Shown piece after piece: positions 18,157 to 27,390 of a DNA stretch of 64,000 nucleotides. The position numbers were made by a program, and so were the translations under genes. The DNA is from Novosphingobium sp. PC22D (lineage in GTDB: Bacteria > Pseudomonadota > Alphaproteobacteria > Sphingomonadales > Sphingomonadaceae): positions 1 to 64,000 of the forward strand of contig NZ_MWMO01000012.1 of NCBI RefSeq assembly GCF_002556635.1, in the 5' to 3' direction. Every line of letters begins with the position of its first letter. Positions within the stretch are counted from its first letter, which is position 1. Below the pieces are notes generated by a model that was given only the letters and a program-made list of their open reading frames with translations, made no database searches and was not told where the DNA came from.

Positions 18157-19703
18157 CCCTTCTTTCTCCTAGCTTTTATCTTTTCCAGCATGTTGCGCGT
18201 CCGGCGCAGATAGCCCTTCCGCTTGAACAGACCGCGCTTGCTGATCGGTTCGAACATCTCTTCGGGACGTTCTGGATCGAAGACGGCAGCCTGGGCAAGG
18301 GCTCTTTCAGTTTCGGATATCTCCTGCAAGGGTAATATTTCGAGCCTTTTTCCCGTTTGCGGCAGGGATTCGATGAAGGCGATCATCGAACCGTGCTGTT
18401 CGAGCCCGGCAGCGACATCCTCGATCGAAACGCCGCAGTGCTCTGCGATCAGCGAATGGCGAAGGTCGGTGATCGCCGGTCCGCAGCCGGCGTTGGACGG
18501 GCGTGCGCAGTCGATGAAGACGTCGCATTCGGAATCGAGCCCCATCGAGCGATTGTTCATATTGGCAGAGCCGACTCTCAGGATCTCATCGTCGATGATC
18601 GTGATCTTCGCGTGGACGTAGATCGGCGTCCCGCCGGATGTGTAGGGCGTGTAGATCCGGAACCGCCCGGCATGGTCGACGGCGTGTACGACCTCGCGCA
18701 ATTCGGCGCGCGCGCTGTCCATCGCGACTTGCTCAAGCCAGCCGTCGGCGTGAAGCGGATTGACGATCACGATCTCGGGCGGATCGGGCTCGCTCAGCCG
18801 TTCGCAAATCGCCTCGGCGATGCGGCGCGAGGCGAAATACTGGGTCTCGGCATAAATGAAGCGCTTGGCCCGGGCGATGTGATCGACGAACAGCGATTCG
18901 ATCTCGCTGATCTGGCTGCACTCACCGTACCTCGCCCGCGTGCGCGCGATGCCGATCTCGACGTCGCGGAACTCGGCCTCGACCGGTTCGGGCCAGGCGC
19001 TTTCCTGCTGCGGGCGGCACGGTGCGAGCTGCTCGCCGCCCGCCGCCTCCCAGCGCGCGCGCCCGAGCGCCGAAAGCGCGCGCGCGACCTCGCCTTCGAG
19101 CAGCATCGTCGCGTCGTGCCAGGGATCGTAGTGCCGCCCCGCGGGCCGCTTGCGGCGCGGATCGTTGTGAACGTGCTCGCGCGTGTCCCAGCGGTCGGTG
19201 GTCATGTCGATCCCGCCGCAGGCCGCGAACTTGTCGTCGATGACGAGGATCTTCTGGTGGTGGCTGCACCCGACGGGGTGCGCGGAATCGAACTTGAAGT
19301 CGATCGAATCGTTCTTCACCCAGCGCAGCAGGTCGACCACCATCGTGCCGCGGAATATCGACTTCACCAGCGAGAAGTTCCACTTGAGGAGCTTGACCTC
19401 GAGCCCCGGCGTTCGCCGCGCCACCCAGAGCACGAAAGAGCCGAGCCGGGCGGGGAAATGACCCTTGTGCGGCAGGTGCCACCAACGCCGCCCCGAGGTG
19501 AGCAGTATCCGGGTATCGACGTCCCAGCCGACGATGAAGATGCGCTGGCGGGCCTGCGTCATCGCGATGCGCGCCACATCGAAATAGTCCGCCGCGTCGA
19601 TCACGACGTGTGCGCGGCTGGCCTTCGCATAGCGCCAGACCGACGGCTCTATGCCTTCGTCGCCCCAATCGTCGTTCTGCACTGCGTCCTTGCCCGGTAA
19701 CAC
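18153..19703 (-). CDS. Phospholipase D-family protein
   Basis: About 516 residues from the GTG at 19703. Two HKD motifs: HHQKILVIDD in the first half and HAKITIIDD in the second, with IDMTTDRWDTREHVH and GSANMNNRSMGLDSECDVF, as in cardiolipin synthases and PLD-like phosphodiesterases. No N-terminal membrane pair of the Cls type is seen, so a soluble phosphatidyltransferase or phospholipase is more likely. The start is uncertain: the frame is open to 19772 (TTG), and a GTG at 19682 with AAGGA upstream would remove seven codons. Followed by folE with a four-base overlap. Confidence 0.85.
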   Translation of the reverse strand: MLPGKDAVQNDDWGDEGIEPSVWRYAKASRAHVVIDAADYFDVARIAMTQARQRIFIVGWDVDTRILLTSGRRWWHLPHKGHFPARLGSFVLWVARRTPGLEVKLLKWNFSLVKSIFRGTMVVDLLRWVKNDSIDFKFDSAHPVGCSHHQKILVIDDKFAACGGIDMTTDRWDTREHVHNDPRRKRPAGRHYDPWHDATMLLEGEVARALSALGRARWEAAGGEQLAPCRPQQESAWPEPVEAEFRDVEIGIARTRARYGECSQISEIESLFVDHIARAKRFIYAETQYFASRRIAEAICERLSEPDPPEIVIVNPLHADGWLEQVAMDSARAELREVVHAVDHAGRFRIYTPYTSGGTPIYVHAKITIIDDEILRVGSANMNNRSMGLDSECDVFIDCARPSNAGCGPAITDLRHSLIAEHCGVSIEDVAAGLEQHGSMIAFIESLPQTGKRLEILPLQEISETERALAQAAVFDPERPEEMFEPISKRGLFKRKGYLRRTRNMLEKIKARRKKG

Positions 19704-19873
19704 GTTCGATCCCAGACCCTGACAACCCCCGAGCCGCGCCGTCGTTCCACGAGCGCGCTCGATACGGCGCAAGGGCTTGCCCGAGGCGGCCCCCGCCGCT
19801 CTGCGCCATTGCCTTTGCGGCGCCGCGTCCGCAATCCTCTGGTCCGCAAATACATGTCCAGGGAGAAGCAGCG

Positions 19874-20404
19874 ATGACCACCCCCGTCAGCCGTGTCCTC
19901 GAGGAACTCGCGGATCGCGAGGCGATCAAGGAATGCCTCTACCGCTACGCGCGCGGCGTCGACCGGCTCGATGCCGACATGATCCGCAGCGCCTACTGGC
20001 CGGACTGCATCGACAGCCACATGGGCTTCACCGGCAATGCCGAGGAATTCATCGCATGGTCCTTCCCGATCATGGGCTCGATGGACCAGACCATGCACAT
20101 GATCTCCAACGTGCTGATTTCGCTGCGCGGGGACGAGGCGGACTGCGAGGCCTACTTCTACGGCATCCACCGCATCAACCTGCCTGACGGCAGCAAGTCC
20201 GACGTAATCGGCGCCGGCCGATACCTCGACACGCTCGCCAAGCGCGACGACGAATGGCGGATCCTGCGGCGCAACGTCGTCACCGACTGGTTTCGCCAAT
20301 ATCCCGATTCCGCCGACTGGTCGAACGGCATGCTCGGCATCATGATCGAGCCGGGCGGGCGCCATCCCGACGACGAAAGCTACTCCCTGCTCTCGCTCAA
20401 ATAG
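19874..20404 (+). CDS. SnoaL-like (NTF2-fold) nuclear transport factor 2 family protein
   Basis: 176 residues. LEELADREAIKECLYRYARGVDRLDADMIR is the typical opening of SnoaL_4-type domains, with YRYARGVDRLD followed by a WPDCIDSHMGFTGNAEEF pocket segment and a YLDTLAKRDDEWRILRRNVVTDW strand pair at the end. Such proteins are small-molecule isomerases, dehydratases or hydroxylating-dioxygenase partners; no specific role can be read. The ATG at 19874 has an AGGGAG site ahead. Divergent from the phospholipase D gene across a 170-base gap. Confidence 0.82.
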   Translation: MTTPVSRVLEELADREAIKECLYRYARGVDRLDADMIRSAYWPDCIDSHMGFTGNAEEFIAWSFPIMGSMDQTMHMISNVLISLRGDEADCEAYFYGIHRINLPDGSKSDVIGAGRYLDTLAKRDDEWRILRRNVVTDWFRQYPDSADWSNGMLGIMIEPGGRHPDDESYSLLSLK

Positions 20405-20515
20405 CATTTCGCGGCGCTTTCCCGCGGGATTCACGGGCTATTCAGTTGCAAATCGTTATATTCCAGCCATAACAATTGGCATGGAGCGGGGCGCTTGCGT
20501 CTCCGTACCGTGTCG

Positions 20516-20534
20516 CGGCCCGCCTATCGGGCCG
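20516..20534 (+). other. Hairpin in the leader of the duplicated-domain protein
   Basis: Stem CGGCCCG/CGGGCCG (20516-20522 with 20528-20534) and a CCTAT loop, in the 269-base gap before the 20674 gene. No T tract. The rest of this gap shows a possible EcfG-like promoter (GGAAC at 20605) but nothing else clear. Confidence 0.35.
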
Positions 20535-20673
20535 TCCGGCATCGCCGCCAGCGCCCGTCGTAGGCTGCCTCATATGCCGTTCATCACGAGTTTGCCTCCG
20601 TCGCGGAACGTAGCGGAGCCATGTGTGTTTGGAATTATCGAAAGAGATTTCCAAGGTCGTAGAGGAGTACCCA

Positions 20674-21294
20674 ATGAAGAATACCCTGATCGCACTCGCC
20701 CTCGCCGGCGCCAGTCTCATGCCCGCCGCCGCCGCGGCTCAAGTTGCGCCGGAAGTCGCCGCAATTCTGAAGACCGGCGCCACGGTCTATGGACCGCAAG
20801 GCGCGGAGGTCGGTACGATCACGTCGGTCGAGGGCGCCAACATCGTGCTCGATACCGGCGCGCACAAGGCGACGCTGCCGGCGACCTCGCTCGGCAAGAA
20901 CGAGAAGGGCCTGCTCATCTCGATGACCAAGCAGCAGCTCGACTCCGCTGTCGCGGCGGCCGAGGCCAAGGCGAACTCGTCGCTGATGGCCGCGCTGACC
21001 ACTGGCGCCGAGGTGAAGACCACCGACGGCATGGTCGCCGGTACGATCACCAGCATGGAAGGCGACAACATCACGCTCGAACTGCCGACCGGCAAGTCGA
21101 TCGTGCTGACTCGCGAGTTCATGATGGCGGACGCTTCGGGCCTCAAGGTCAAGATGGACAGCCCCACGTTCCAGAGCGCGGTTGCCAAGGCGACGAGCGG
21201 CGGCGCCGATGCGAGCGCCACGGCTGACGCCGCGACCGAGACCGGCACGGAGACCGCCGCCACCGACGAGGCGAGCGAGGACGCAGCCGAATAA
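20674..21294 (+). CDS. Exported protein with an internal duplication, unknown function
   Basis: 206 residues. A clean signal peptide (MKNTLIALALAGASLMPAAAAAQ, cleavage near residue 22). Two related ~60-residue units follow, about 35-93 and 111-170: each begins TGA.V and contains GTITS.EG.NI.L and ends in SAV, reminiscent of small PRC-barrel or QRC-like beta units. The tail (about 171-206) is an Ala/Thr/Glu low-complexity stretch. GAGGAG precedes the ATG at 20674; the longer frame from 20623 has no site. Acts in the periplasm or envelope by inference. I do not recognise a named family; similar proteins occur in sphingomonads. Confidence 0.75.
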   Translation: MKNTLIALALAGASLMPAAAAAQVAPEVAAILKTGATVYGPQGAEVGTITSVEGANIVLDTGAHKATLPATSLGKNEKGLLISMTKQQLDSAVAAAEAKANSSLMAALTTGAEVKTTDGMVAGTITSMEGDNITLELPTGKSIVLTREFMMADASGLKVKMDSPTFQSAVAKATSGGADASATADAATETGTETAATDEASEDAAE

Positions 21295-21318
21295 TCGGCC
21301 GACGAACCGACTGACACG

Positions 21319-21359
21319 AAGGCCGGGGCGCGCTGAGCGCTCCGGCCTTTGCTGTTTTT
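21319..21359 (+). terminator. Rho-independent terminator
   Basis: Arms AAGGCCGG (21319-21326) and CCGGCCTT (21342-21349) with an inner GCGC-TGA-GCGC stem, followed by TTTGCTGTTTTT. It ends the transcript of the duplicated-domain gene. Confidence 0.88.
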
Positions 21360-21473
21360 GCAGGCCCAAGGGGCTTGAAGTGCCCGAAGCGATTGCCCCA
21401 TAGGCGACCGGTCGTTCCGGCAAGCGCGGACCTCGCGCGCCGATCCCTCCGATCCGCAGCAATCAGGCGCTAG

Positions 21474-22865
21474 GTGACCCGCAAAAATCCGTCCCGGTTG
21501 ATCTCACGCTGGAAACGCAGCCTGTCCGATCCCTTCGACGCCGCGCGGCGCAGGGCGGCGACGGCGTCCGGCGCGGTGAGCCTGGGCCTCGTCGCCATTC
21601 TCTTCGCCATGCTCGGCGACGAGGCGCAGAAGCACTTCACCGCGATGCTGCGCGTGCAGCCTTACCTTCCGCTCGTAATCACGCCGCTGGGCTTCGCCGT
21701 CGTCGCCTGGCTGACCAACCGCGTTGCGCCGAGCGCACGCGGTTCGGGCATTCCCCAGGTCATCGCCGCGGGCAAGGCGCCCGACATCGCCTATGGACGG
21801 CTGCTCTCGCTGCCGACCGCGCTGCTCAAGCTGGGGTTCACCGTGCTCATCCTGCTCGTCGGCGGATCTGTCGGGCGTGAAGGACCGACCGTCCAGGTCA
21901 GCGCCGCGATCATGATCCTGTGGCATCGGGTCTTCCGGGTGCCGATGACCTCGGGCGTGCTCATCGCCGGCGGGGCGGCGGGCGTCGCCGCCGCTTTCAA
22001 CACGCCGCTGGCCGGCGTCGCCTTCGCGATCGAGGAACTTGCCGCCGCGTTCGAGCAGCGCGTCGCCCTGCTGGTGATGGGCGCGGTGGTCGTGTCGGGT
22101 CTCGTCAGCCTCGGCATCGCGGGCGACTACGTCTATTTCGGCGTCATGCACGAGACGCTGAGCGTCGGTTCGGTCGTGCTTATCGCGCCGGTCGCCGGCA
22201 TCATCGGCGGCGCGGTGGGCGGCGCGTTCTCGCGCATCATGCTGGCCGCCTCGCGCGGCGGCTTTGCCTGGTACGACCAGTTTCGCACGCGCCCCGTCCT
22301 GCTCGCTTTCGTGTGCGGCCTCGTTGTCGCGGTGATCGGCATCGCCACCGGCGGGCTGACCTGGGGCACCGGCTACGAGACCACGCGCGACCTGATCGAA
22401 GGCACCGGCGACGCCTCGGGCTGGTTTGGGCCGGCAAAGTTCGCGGCGACGCTGGCGACCGCGCTGAGCGGCGTGCCCGGTGGCATCTTCGCCCCCTCGC
22501 TGGCGGTGGGCGCCGGTCTCGGCGAGTTGCTGAGCTTCGCCTTTCCCGATGATCCCATGGCCGCCGTGGTGCTGCTGGGTATGACCGGCTATTTCGTCGG
22601 CGTGGTGCGCGCGCCGCTCACCGCGGTCATCATTCTCATGGAGACGACCGCGAGCCGGGGCATGATCCTGCCGCTCTTCGCGACCGCGCTGATCGCCGAC
22701 GGCGTCAGCAAGGTGGTCTGCCGTGAAAAGCTCTACCACGGGCTCGCGCGCGGTTTTCTCGCGCCGCGAAAGACGGCCGCACGCACGCCGGGCGGCGAAG
22801 CCGTGGAACCGGCCGCCGGACCGTCCACGGCCCCGCCTCCATTGCCCGATGACGACAAAACGTAG
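21474..22865 (+). CDS. ClC-family chloride/proton antiporter
   Basis: 463 residues, about ten to twelve membrane segments. The three ClC signatures are present: GSGIP (90-94), GREGP (134-138) and GGIFAPSLAVGAG. The gating Glu136 in GREGP and the internal Glu in FAIEELAAAF (equivalent to E. coli Glu203) are both present, which favours a Cl-/H+ exchanger over a channel. No C-terminal CBS domains; the tail is a short Pro/Ala-rich cytoplasmic end. GTG start at 21474 without a strong ribosome site; the exact start is uncertain by a few codons. Confidence 0.93.
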   Translation: MTRKNPSRLISRWKRSLSDPFDAARRRAATASGAVSLGLVAILFAMLGDEAQKHFTAMLRVQPYLPLVITPLGFAVVAWLTNRVAPSARGSGIPQVIAAGKAPDIAYGRLLSLPTALLKLGFTVLILLVGGSVGREGPTVQVSAAIMILWHRVFRVPMTSGVLIAGGAAGVAAAFNTPLAGVAFAIEELAAAFEQRVALLVMGAVVVSGLVSLGIAGDYVYFGVMHETLSVGSVVLIAPVAGIIGGAVGGAFSRIMLAASRGGFAWYDQFRTRPVLLAFVCGLVVAVIGIATGGLTWGTGYETTRDLIEGTGDASGWFGPAKFAATLATALSGVPGGIFAPSLAVGAGLGELLSFAFPDDPMAAVVLLGMTGYFVGVVRAPLTAVIILMETTASRGMILPLFATALIADGVSKVVCREKLYHGLARGFLAPRKTAARTPGGEAVEPAAGPSTAPPPLPDDDKT

Positions 22866-22938
22866 CTGAACGCGCAATGCGGTGAACCCTGAGCCGTCTC
22901 GTGCATTGTAGCCGGGAGGAAACAGGGACGGGTACTTT

Positions 22939-23901
22939 TTGCGACGACTTGCCGCCACCAGTCTGCTCGCCGTTGCCGGATGCAACGCACACCAGTCCGC
23001 GCTTGCGCCGTTCGGCGAGGAAGCCGACGATACCCTGACGCTGACGATCGTACTCGCCATAGGGGCGCTGATCCTCGCCTCGGGCGTTGCCGTACTGGCC
23101 TGGCGCGCGGCGCGCAGCCCGAAAGGGGCGATCAGCCACGAGGGCGGGATGAAGCTGGTCCTGTGGCTCGGCGCGGTCGGTCCGGCGGTGATCCTGACCG
23201 TGCTGCTGCTCTTCGCCCTGCCCGCGATGCGCCCCATGTCCGCTGCACCGGGAGACCTGCGCATCCGCGTCGAGGGCGAGCAGTTCTGGTGGCGCGTGCG
23301 CTACGATCCCGCCGGCGAGGCGCCACTGACCGCCGCCAACGAGATCCGGGTGCCGGTCGGCCGTACCGTGGTGTTCGACCTCACCGCGACCGACGTGATC
23401 CACAGCTTCTGGATTCCCGGGCTCGCGGGAAAGATGGACATGATCCCCGGACGCACCAACCGGCTCGTCGTGCGGGCGCGCAAAGCCGGTATCTATCGCG
23501 GGGTCTGCACCGAGTTCTGCGGCCTTTCGCACGCGCTCATGGCCTTCGACGTCATCGCCATGGAGCCTGCCGCCTTCGACGCGTGGCTCGCCGATGCACG
23601 CCGCGCTTCGGACGGTAACGAGGCGGACGCCGGGGGCGCGGCGGCCTTCGCCGCTCACGGCTGCGGCGCCTGCCATGCGATCCGCGGCACCGCGCACGAC
23701 GCGCGGATCGGCCCCGACCTTTCGCGCTTCGGCGAGCGCCGCACGCTCGGCGCGGGCATTCTTCAGCCCACGATTGAGAACACCGCCGCCTTCATCCGCG
23801 ATCCCCACCGCTTCAAGCCGGGCGCGCGCATGCCCGCCTACAAGTCCATGGCGCCCGCCGACGCCGAAGCCATCGCCCGTTATCTGAAGGGGCTGCCATG
23901 A
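22939..23901 (+). CDS. ctaC: Cytochrome c oxidase subunit II with fused cytochrome c (caa3 type)
   Basis: 320 residues. A lipoprotein signal with lipobox VAGC (Cys15), two membrane helices (about 33-56 and 72-94) and a periplasmic cupredoxin domain with the complete CuA set: His155, Cys190, Glu192, Cys194, His198 and Met201 (CTEFCGLSHALM). A C-terminal cytochrome c domain has CGACH (242-246) and a distal Met in RMPAYKSM. It passes electrons to subunit I in the inner membrane. TTG start at 22939; the stop overlaps the next start (ATGA). Confidence 0.93.
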   Translation: MRRLAATSLLAVAGCNAHQSALAPFGEEADDTLTLTIVLAIGALILASGVAVLAWRAARSPKGAISHEGGMKLVLWLGAVGPAVILTVLLLFALPAMRPMSAAPGDLRIRVEGEQFWWRVRYDPAGEAPLTAANEIRVPVGRTVVFDLTATDVIHSFWIPGLAGKMDMIPGRTNRLVVRARKAGIYRGVCTEFCGLSHALMAFDVIAMEPAAFDAWLADARRASDGNEADAGGAAAFAAHGCGACHAIRGTAHDARIGPDLSRFGERRTLGAGILQPTIENTAAFIRDPHRFKPGARMPAYKSMAPADAEAIARYLKGLP

Positions 23902-26420
23902 GCCTGCACGAACAGGACGATCCCGAACTGCGCCGCGCCCAGGAAGAGCGCCTGCGCGCGGTCTGGGCCTCGCCCAAGGGGCTCTTCCTCAAATGGACCG
24001 ATACCAACAACGACGCGGTCGGGGCGTGGTACACGCTCACCGCCTTCGGCTTCATGCTGTTCGCCGGCGTGCTCGCCCTGCTGATGCGCACCCAGCTTGC
24101 GGTGCCCGAGAATGATTTCGTCGAGGCGGGGACGTTCAATCAGCTCTTTACGCTGCATGGTTCGATGATGATGTTCCTCTTCGCCGTGCCGATGTTCGAG
24201 GCGGTCGCGATCCTCCTGCTGCCGCAACTCCTCGGAGCGCGCGACCTGCCCTTCCCGCGTCTCTCGGCTTTCGGCTACTGGTCTTTCCTGCTGGGCGGGG
24301 TATTCGTTTCGGGCTCGATCTTCTTCGACGCCGCGCCCGACGGCGGCTGGTTCATGTACCCGCCGCTCACCACGCGCACTGACCTCTCGGGCCTCGGCGC
24401 CGATATCTGGATGCTAGGCCTTTCTTTCATCGAGGTGTCCTCGGTGGCCGCCGCGGTCGAGCTGATCGTCGGCGTGCTCAAGTGCCGGCCGCCCGGCATG
24501 CGGCTCAACCTCATGCCGCTCTATGCCTGGTACATCCTCGTTGTCGCGGTGATGATCCTGTTCGCCTTTCCGCCGCTGATCGCGGGCGATGTGCTGTTCG
24601 AGATGGAGCGGCTGCTGAACTGGCCATTCTTCGACGCCTCGCGCGGCGGCGATCCGCTCTTGTGGCAGCACCTGTTCTGGATCTTCGGACATCCCGAGGT
24701 CTACATCGTCTTTCTGCCCTCGATCGCGCTGTTCGCGATGCTGGTGCCGACGTTCTCGCAGCGTCATGTCCTGGGCTATCCGTGGATCGTGCTGGCGGCG
24801 GTGGGCACCGCGTTCCTGTCGTTCGGGCTGTGGGTCCACCACATGTTCACCACCGGCCTGCCCAAGATCAGCCTCGCGTTCTTCTCCGCCGCGTCCGAGG
24901 CCGTCGCGATCCCGACCGCGGTGCAGATCTTCGTGTTCATCGCGACGATGTGGGCGGGCCGCGTGATCTGGTCGACACCGATGCTCTATGCGGCGGGCAG
25001 CCTGGCGATCTTCGTCATCGGCGGACTGACAGGGGTAATGGTCGCGGTCGCGCCTTTCGACTGGCAGGCGCACGACACCTATTTCGTGGTGGCGCACCTG
25101 CATTACGTGCTGATCGGCGGCACGCTGATGCCGCTGTTCGCCGGGCTCTACTACTACTGGCCGCTGATCACCGGAAAGACGCTCTCCGACCGGCTGGGCC
25201 GCATCGCGTTCTGGCTGCTGTTCATCGGCGCCAACCTGACATTCTTTCCGATGCACATCTCGGGACTTGAAGGCATGCCGCGCCGCGTCTTCACCTATCC
25301 CGCCGAACTCGGCATCGACGCGCTCAACCTGGCCTCGAGCATCGGCGCCTTCGTCTTCGCGGCGGGCGTGGCGGTGATCTGCCTCGACATAGCCCTTTCC
25401 CCGCGCCGACCGCTGGCCGCGCGCAATCCGTGGAATGCGGGCACGCTCGAATGGCTCGCCCACCCTCAGGACGAGCACTGGGGCATCCGCTCGATCCCGC
25501 TGATCGAGAGCCGCTACCCGATCTGGGACCAGCCCGATTTCATCAGGAAGGTCGACGAGGGCCGCTATTTTCTCCCCGACGCCGAGGAAGGCCGGCGCGA
25601 AACGATCGTGACCAGCGTGCTCGATGCACGCCCGCTCGCGGTGATCCGCCTCGGCACGCCGAGCTGGAAACCGATGCTGACCGCGATCGCGCTGGGCGGC
25701 GTGTTCATCTTCACCACCTATCACCTCTACTGGCTCGCGCTCGTATCGGGCGTGCTCACCCTCGCGATGGTACTATGGTGGCTGTGGACGGGGACCGCCG
25801 AGATCCCGGAAAGGGATTGCAAGCCGGTCGGCCACGGGATCGAGCTGCCGCTCTACATGTCGGGCACCGCCTCGCCCGGGTGGTGGGCGATGTTCATCAC
25901 GATGATGGCCGACGCGACGGCGTTCTCCGGGCTCGTGTTCGGCTACTATTTCTTCTGGACGCGTCACGAGGACTTCCCGCCCGATGCGCTGGCGCACGCG
26001 CCCGGCGTGTTCTGGCCGATGGTCGCGCTCGCGCTGGGGGTGCTCGCATGGCTGCTGGCGATCACGGCGCGCGAGAGCAACGCGAAAGGCCGGGTCGGCG
26101 TGGCCCGCGCCCTGCTGATGCTCGCCATCGGCGCCTGCCTCGCCAGCGGCGCAGCGGGCGTTGCCGGGCCTTGGACCAGCGGCATGGCGCCCGAATCGCA
26201 CAGCTATCCCGCGATCGTATGGACTCTCTCGATCTGGACCGCAGCGCACGCCGCGATCGGCGCGATCATGCTCGGCTATGCCCTCGCGCGCAGCCTCGCA
26301 GGGCGGATGACACCGCGCTACGACGCCGAAATCCGCAACGTGACCGTCTACATGCATTTTCTCGCGCTCACGACCGTCGTGACCTACGCCACCACCGGCC
26401 TGTTTCCGGAGGTCTCGTGA
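23898..26420 (+). CDS. ctaD: Cytochrome c oxidase, fused subunits I and III
   Basis: 840 residues. The N-terminal ~530 residues are subunit I: heme-a ligand in TLHGSMM (His87), GHPEVYIVFLPS (CuB His and cross-linked Tyr, with the D-channel Glu, so A1 type), WVHHMF (CuB His pair), and HDTYFVVAHLHYVL (both heme ligands). The last ~220 residues, from YMSGTASPGWW with FGYYFFWTRHE, are subunit III. Fusion of I and III is known in caa3-type oxidases. Reduces O2 to water and pumps protons. Four-base overlaps with both neighbours fix the order of translation. Confidence 0.95.
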   Translation: MSLHEQDDPELRRAQEERLRAVWASPKGLFLKWTDTNNDAVGAWYTLTAFGFMLFAGVLALLMRTQLAVPENDFVEAGTFNQLFTLHGSMMMFLFAVPMFEAVAILLLPQLLGARDLPFPRLSAFGYWSFLLGGVFVSGSIFFDAAPDGGWFMYPPLTTRTDLSGLGADIWMLGLSFIEVSSVAAAVELIVGVLKCRPPGMRLNLMPLYAWYILVVAVMILFAFPPLIAGDVLFEMERLLNWPFFDASRGGDPLLWQHLFWIFGHPEVYIVFLPSIALFAMLVPTFSQRHVLGYPWIVLAAVGTAFLSFGLWVHHMFTTGLPKISLAFFSAASEAVAIPTAVQIFVFIATMWAGRVIWSTPMLYAAGSLAIFVIGGLTGVMVAVAPFDWQAHDTYFVVAHLHYVLIGGTLMPLFAGLYYYWPLITGKTLSDRLGRIAFWLLFIGANLTFFPMHISGLEGMPRRVFTYPAELGIDALNLASSIGAFVFAAGVAVICLDIALSPRRPLAARNPWNAGTLEWLAHPQDEHWGIRSIPLIESRYPIWDQPDFIRKVDEGRYFLPDAEEGRRETIVTSVLDARPLAVIRLGTPSWKPMLTAIALGGVFIFTTYHLYWLALVSGVLTLAMVLWWLWTGTAEIPERDCKPVGHGIELPLYMSGTASPGWWAMFITMMADATAFSGLVFGYYFFWTRHEDFPPDALAHAPGVFWPMVALALGVLAWLLAITARESNAKGRVGVARALLMLAIGACLASGAAGVAGPWTSGMAPESHSYPAIVWTLSIWTAAHAAIGAIMLGYALARSLAGRMTPRYDAEIRNVTVYMHFLALTTVVTYATTGLFPEVS

Positions 26421-26797
26421 CGAACCGGCGCCCCCGCCTCTATGAACGCCTCAGGGTCACGCTGTGGACGCTGATCGTTCCGCCGACCCTGTGGGCCGGG
26501 CACTTCCTGTTTTCCTATCTCTGGGCCGCGATCTCCTGCGCCAAGGCGGGCGAGTTCGCCACGTTCCCCTGGCTCTTCGTCGCGGGAACAGTGATCGCGC
26601 TCTTGCTCATCGCACTTGCCGGCTGGGTCGCCTGGCATCAGGCGCGCATTCCCGGCGACGCCCCGCCGCACCAGGATTCAACCGGTGTCGACCGCTTGCG
26701 CTTCATCGCCAAGTCGACCCTCCTTCTCGCGGGTCTGAGCTTCGTCGCGGTGCTCTATACCGCGCTGCCGGTGGTGTTCCTGGGAGACTGCCGATGA
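26417..26797 (+). CDS. Small membrane protein of the oxidase operon
   Basis: 126 residues from the GTG at 26417, whose GTGA overlaps the oxidase stop. Three predicted membrane helices: about 14-38, 47-72 and 96-122, the first with WAGHFLFSYLW. No catalytic motif. The place between the I-III fusion and ctaG is held by a similar-sized membrane protein in other alphaproteobacterial caa3 clusters; it may be an accessory or subunit-IV-like protein, but this is inference. Confidence 0.75.
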   Translation: MTNRRPRLYERLRVTLWTLIVPPTLWAGHFLFSYLWAAISCAKAGEFATFPWLFVAGTVIALLLIALAGWVAWHQARIPGDAPPHQDSTGVDRLRFIAKSTLLLAGLSFVAVLYTALPVVFLGDCR

Positions 26798-27390
26798 AGC
26801 GGCTCGCGCTCGTCGGCGGCATCGTGCTGGTTCCCCTCGGCTGGGCGCTGGCGCGGCTCGGCATGACCGGGCACATGGCCGCGCACATGATCGCGGTGGC
26901 GCTCGCCGCGCCGCTGATCGCCTTCGGGATCACCGGAACGCGGCTCGATCCCGCCCGGCGCTGGCCGCGCGTGGTGACGCCGATGGCGATGATGCTGCTC
27001 GAACTCGTCACCGTGTGGGGCTGGCACCTGCCTGCCCTGCGGAGCCTCGCCAGTGCGTCCATGCTTGCCGCCGCGCTTGAGCAGTTCTGCTTTCTCGCCG
27101 CCGGCCTGCTGCTGTGGAGTGCCGCGATGCGGGCCGGGCGCCGTGCCGCCGGCGTTGGCGCGCTGCTACTCACCTCGATGCACATGACGCTGCTCGGCGT
27201 GCTGATCGGGCTCGCCCCGCGCCCGCTCTACGGCACTGCCTCGCACAACCTCTTTCCCGGGCTCGATGCGCTCGCCGACCAGCAGCTCGGCGGCGTCGTC
27301 ATGCTGCTGATCGGCGCGGGAAGCTATCTCGCCGGCGGCCTCGCGCTACTCTCGGGCCTGCTGCACGAGGACGGGGCGGAGCGGGCATGA
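26794..27390 (+). CDS. ctaG: Caa3-type cytochrome c oxidase assembly protein, CtaG-like
   Basis: 198 residues, five to six membrane helices. It matches the Caa3_CtaG pattern: MTGHMAAHMI with paired His, WGWHLPALR, LTSMHMTLLG and a late DQQLGG. In Bacillus the family is needed for caa3 activity, probably in copper delivery; it is unrelated to the Cox11 protein also called CtaG. Four-base overlaps with its neighbours on both sides. Confidence 0.85.
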   Translation: MKRLALVGGIVLVPLGWALARLGMTGHMAAHMIAVALAAPLIAFGITGTRLDPARRWPRVVTPMAMMLLELVTVWGWHLPALRSLASASMLAAALEQFCFLAAGLLLWSAAMRAGRRAAGVGALLLTSMHMTLLGVLIGLAPRPLYGTASHNLFPGLDALADQQLGGVVMLLIGAGSYLAGGLALLSGLLHEDGAERA

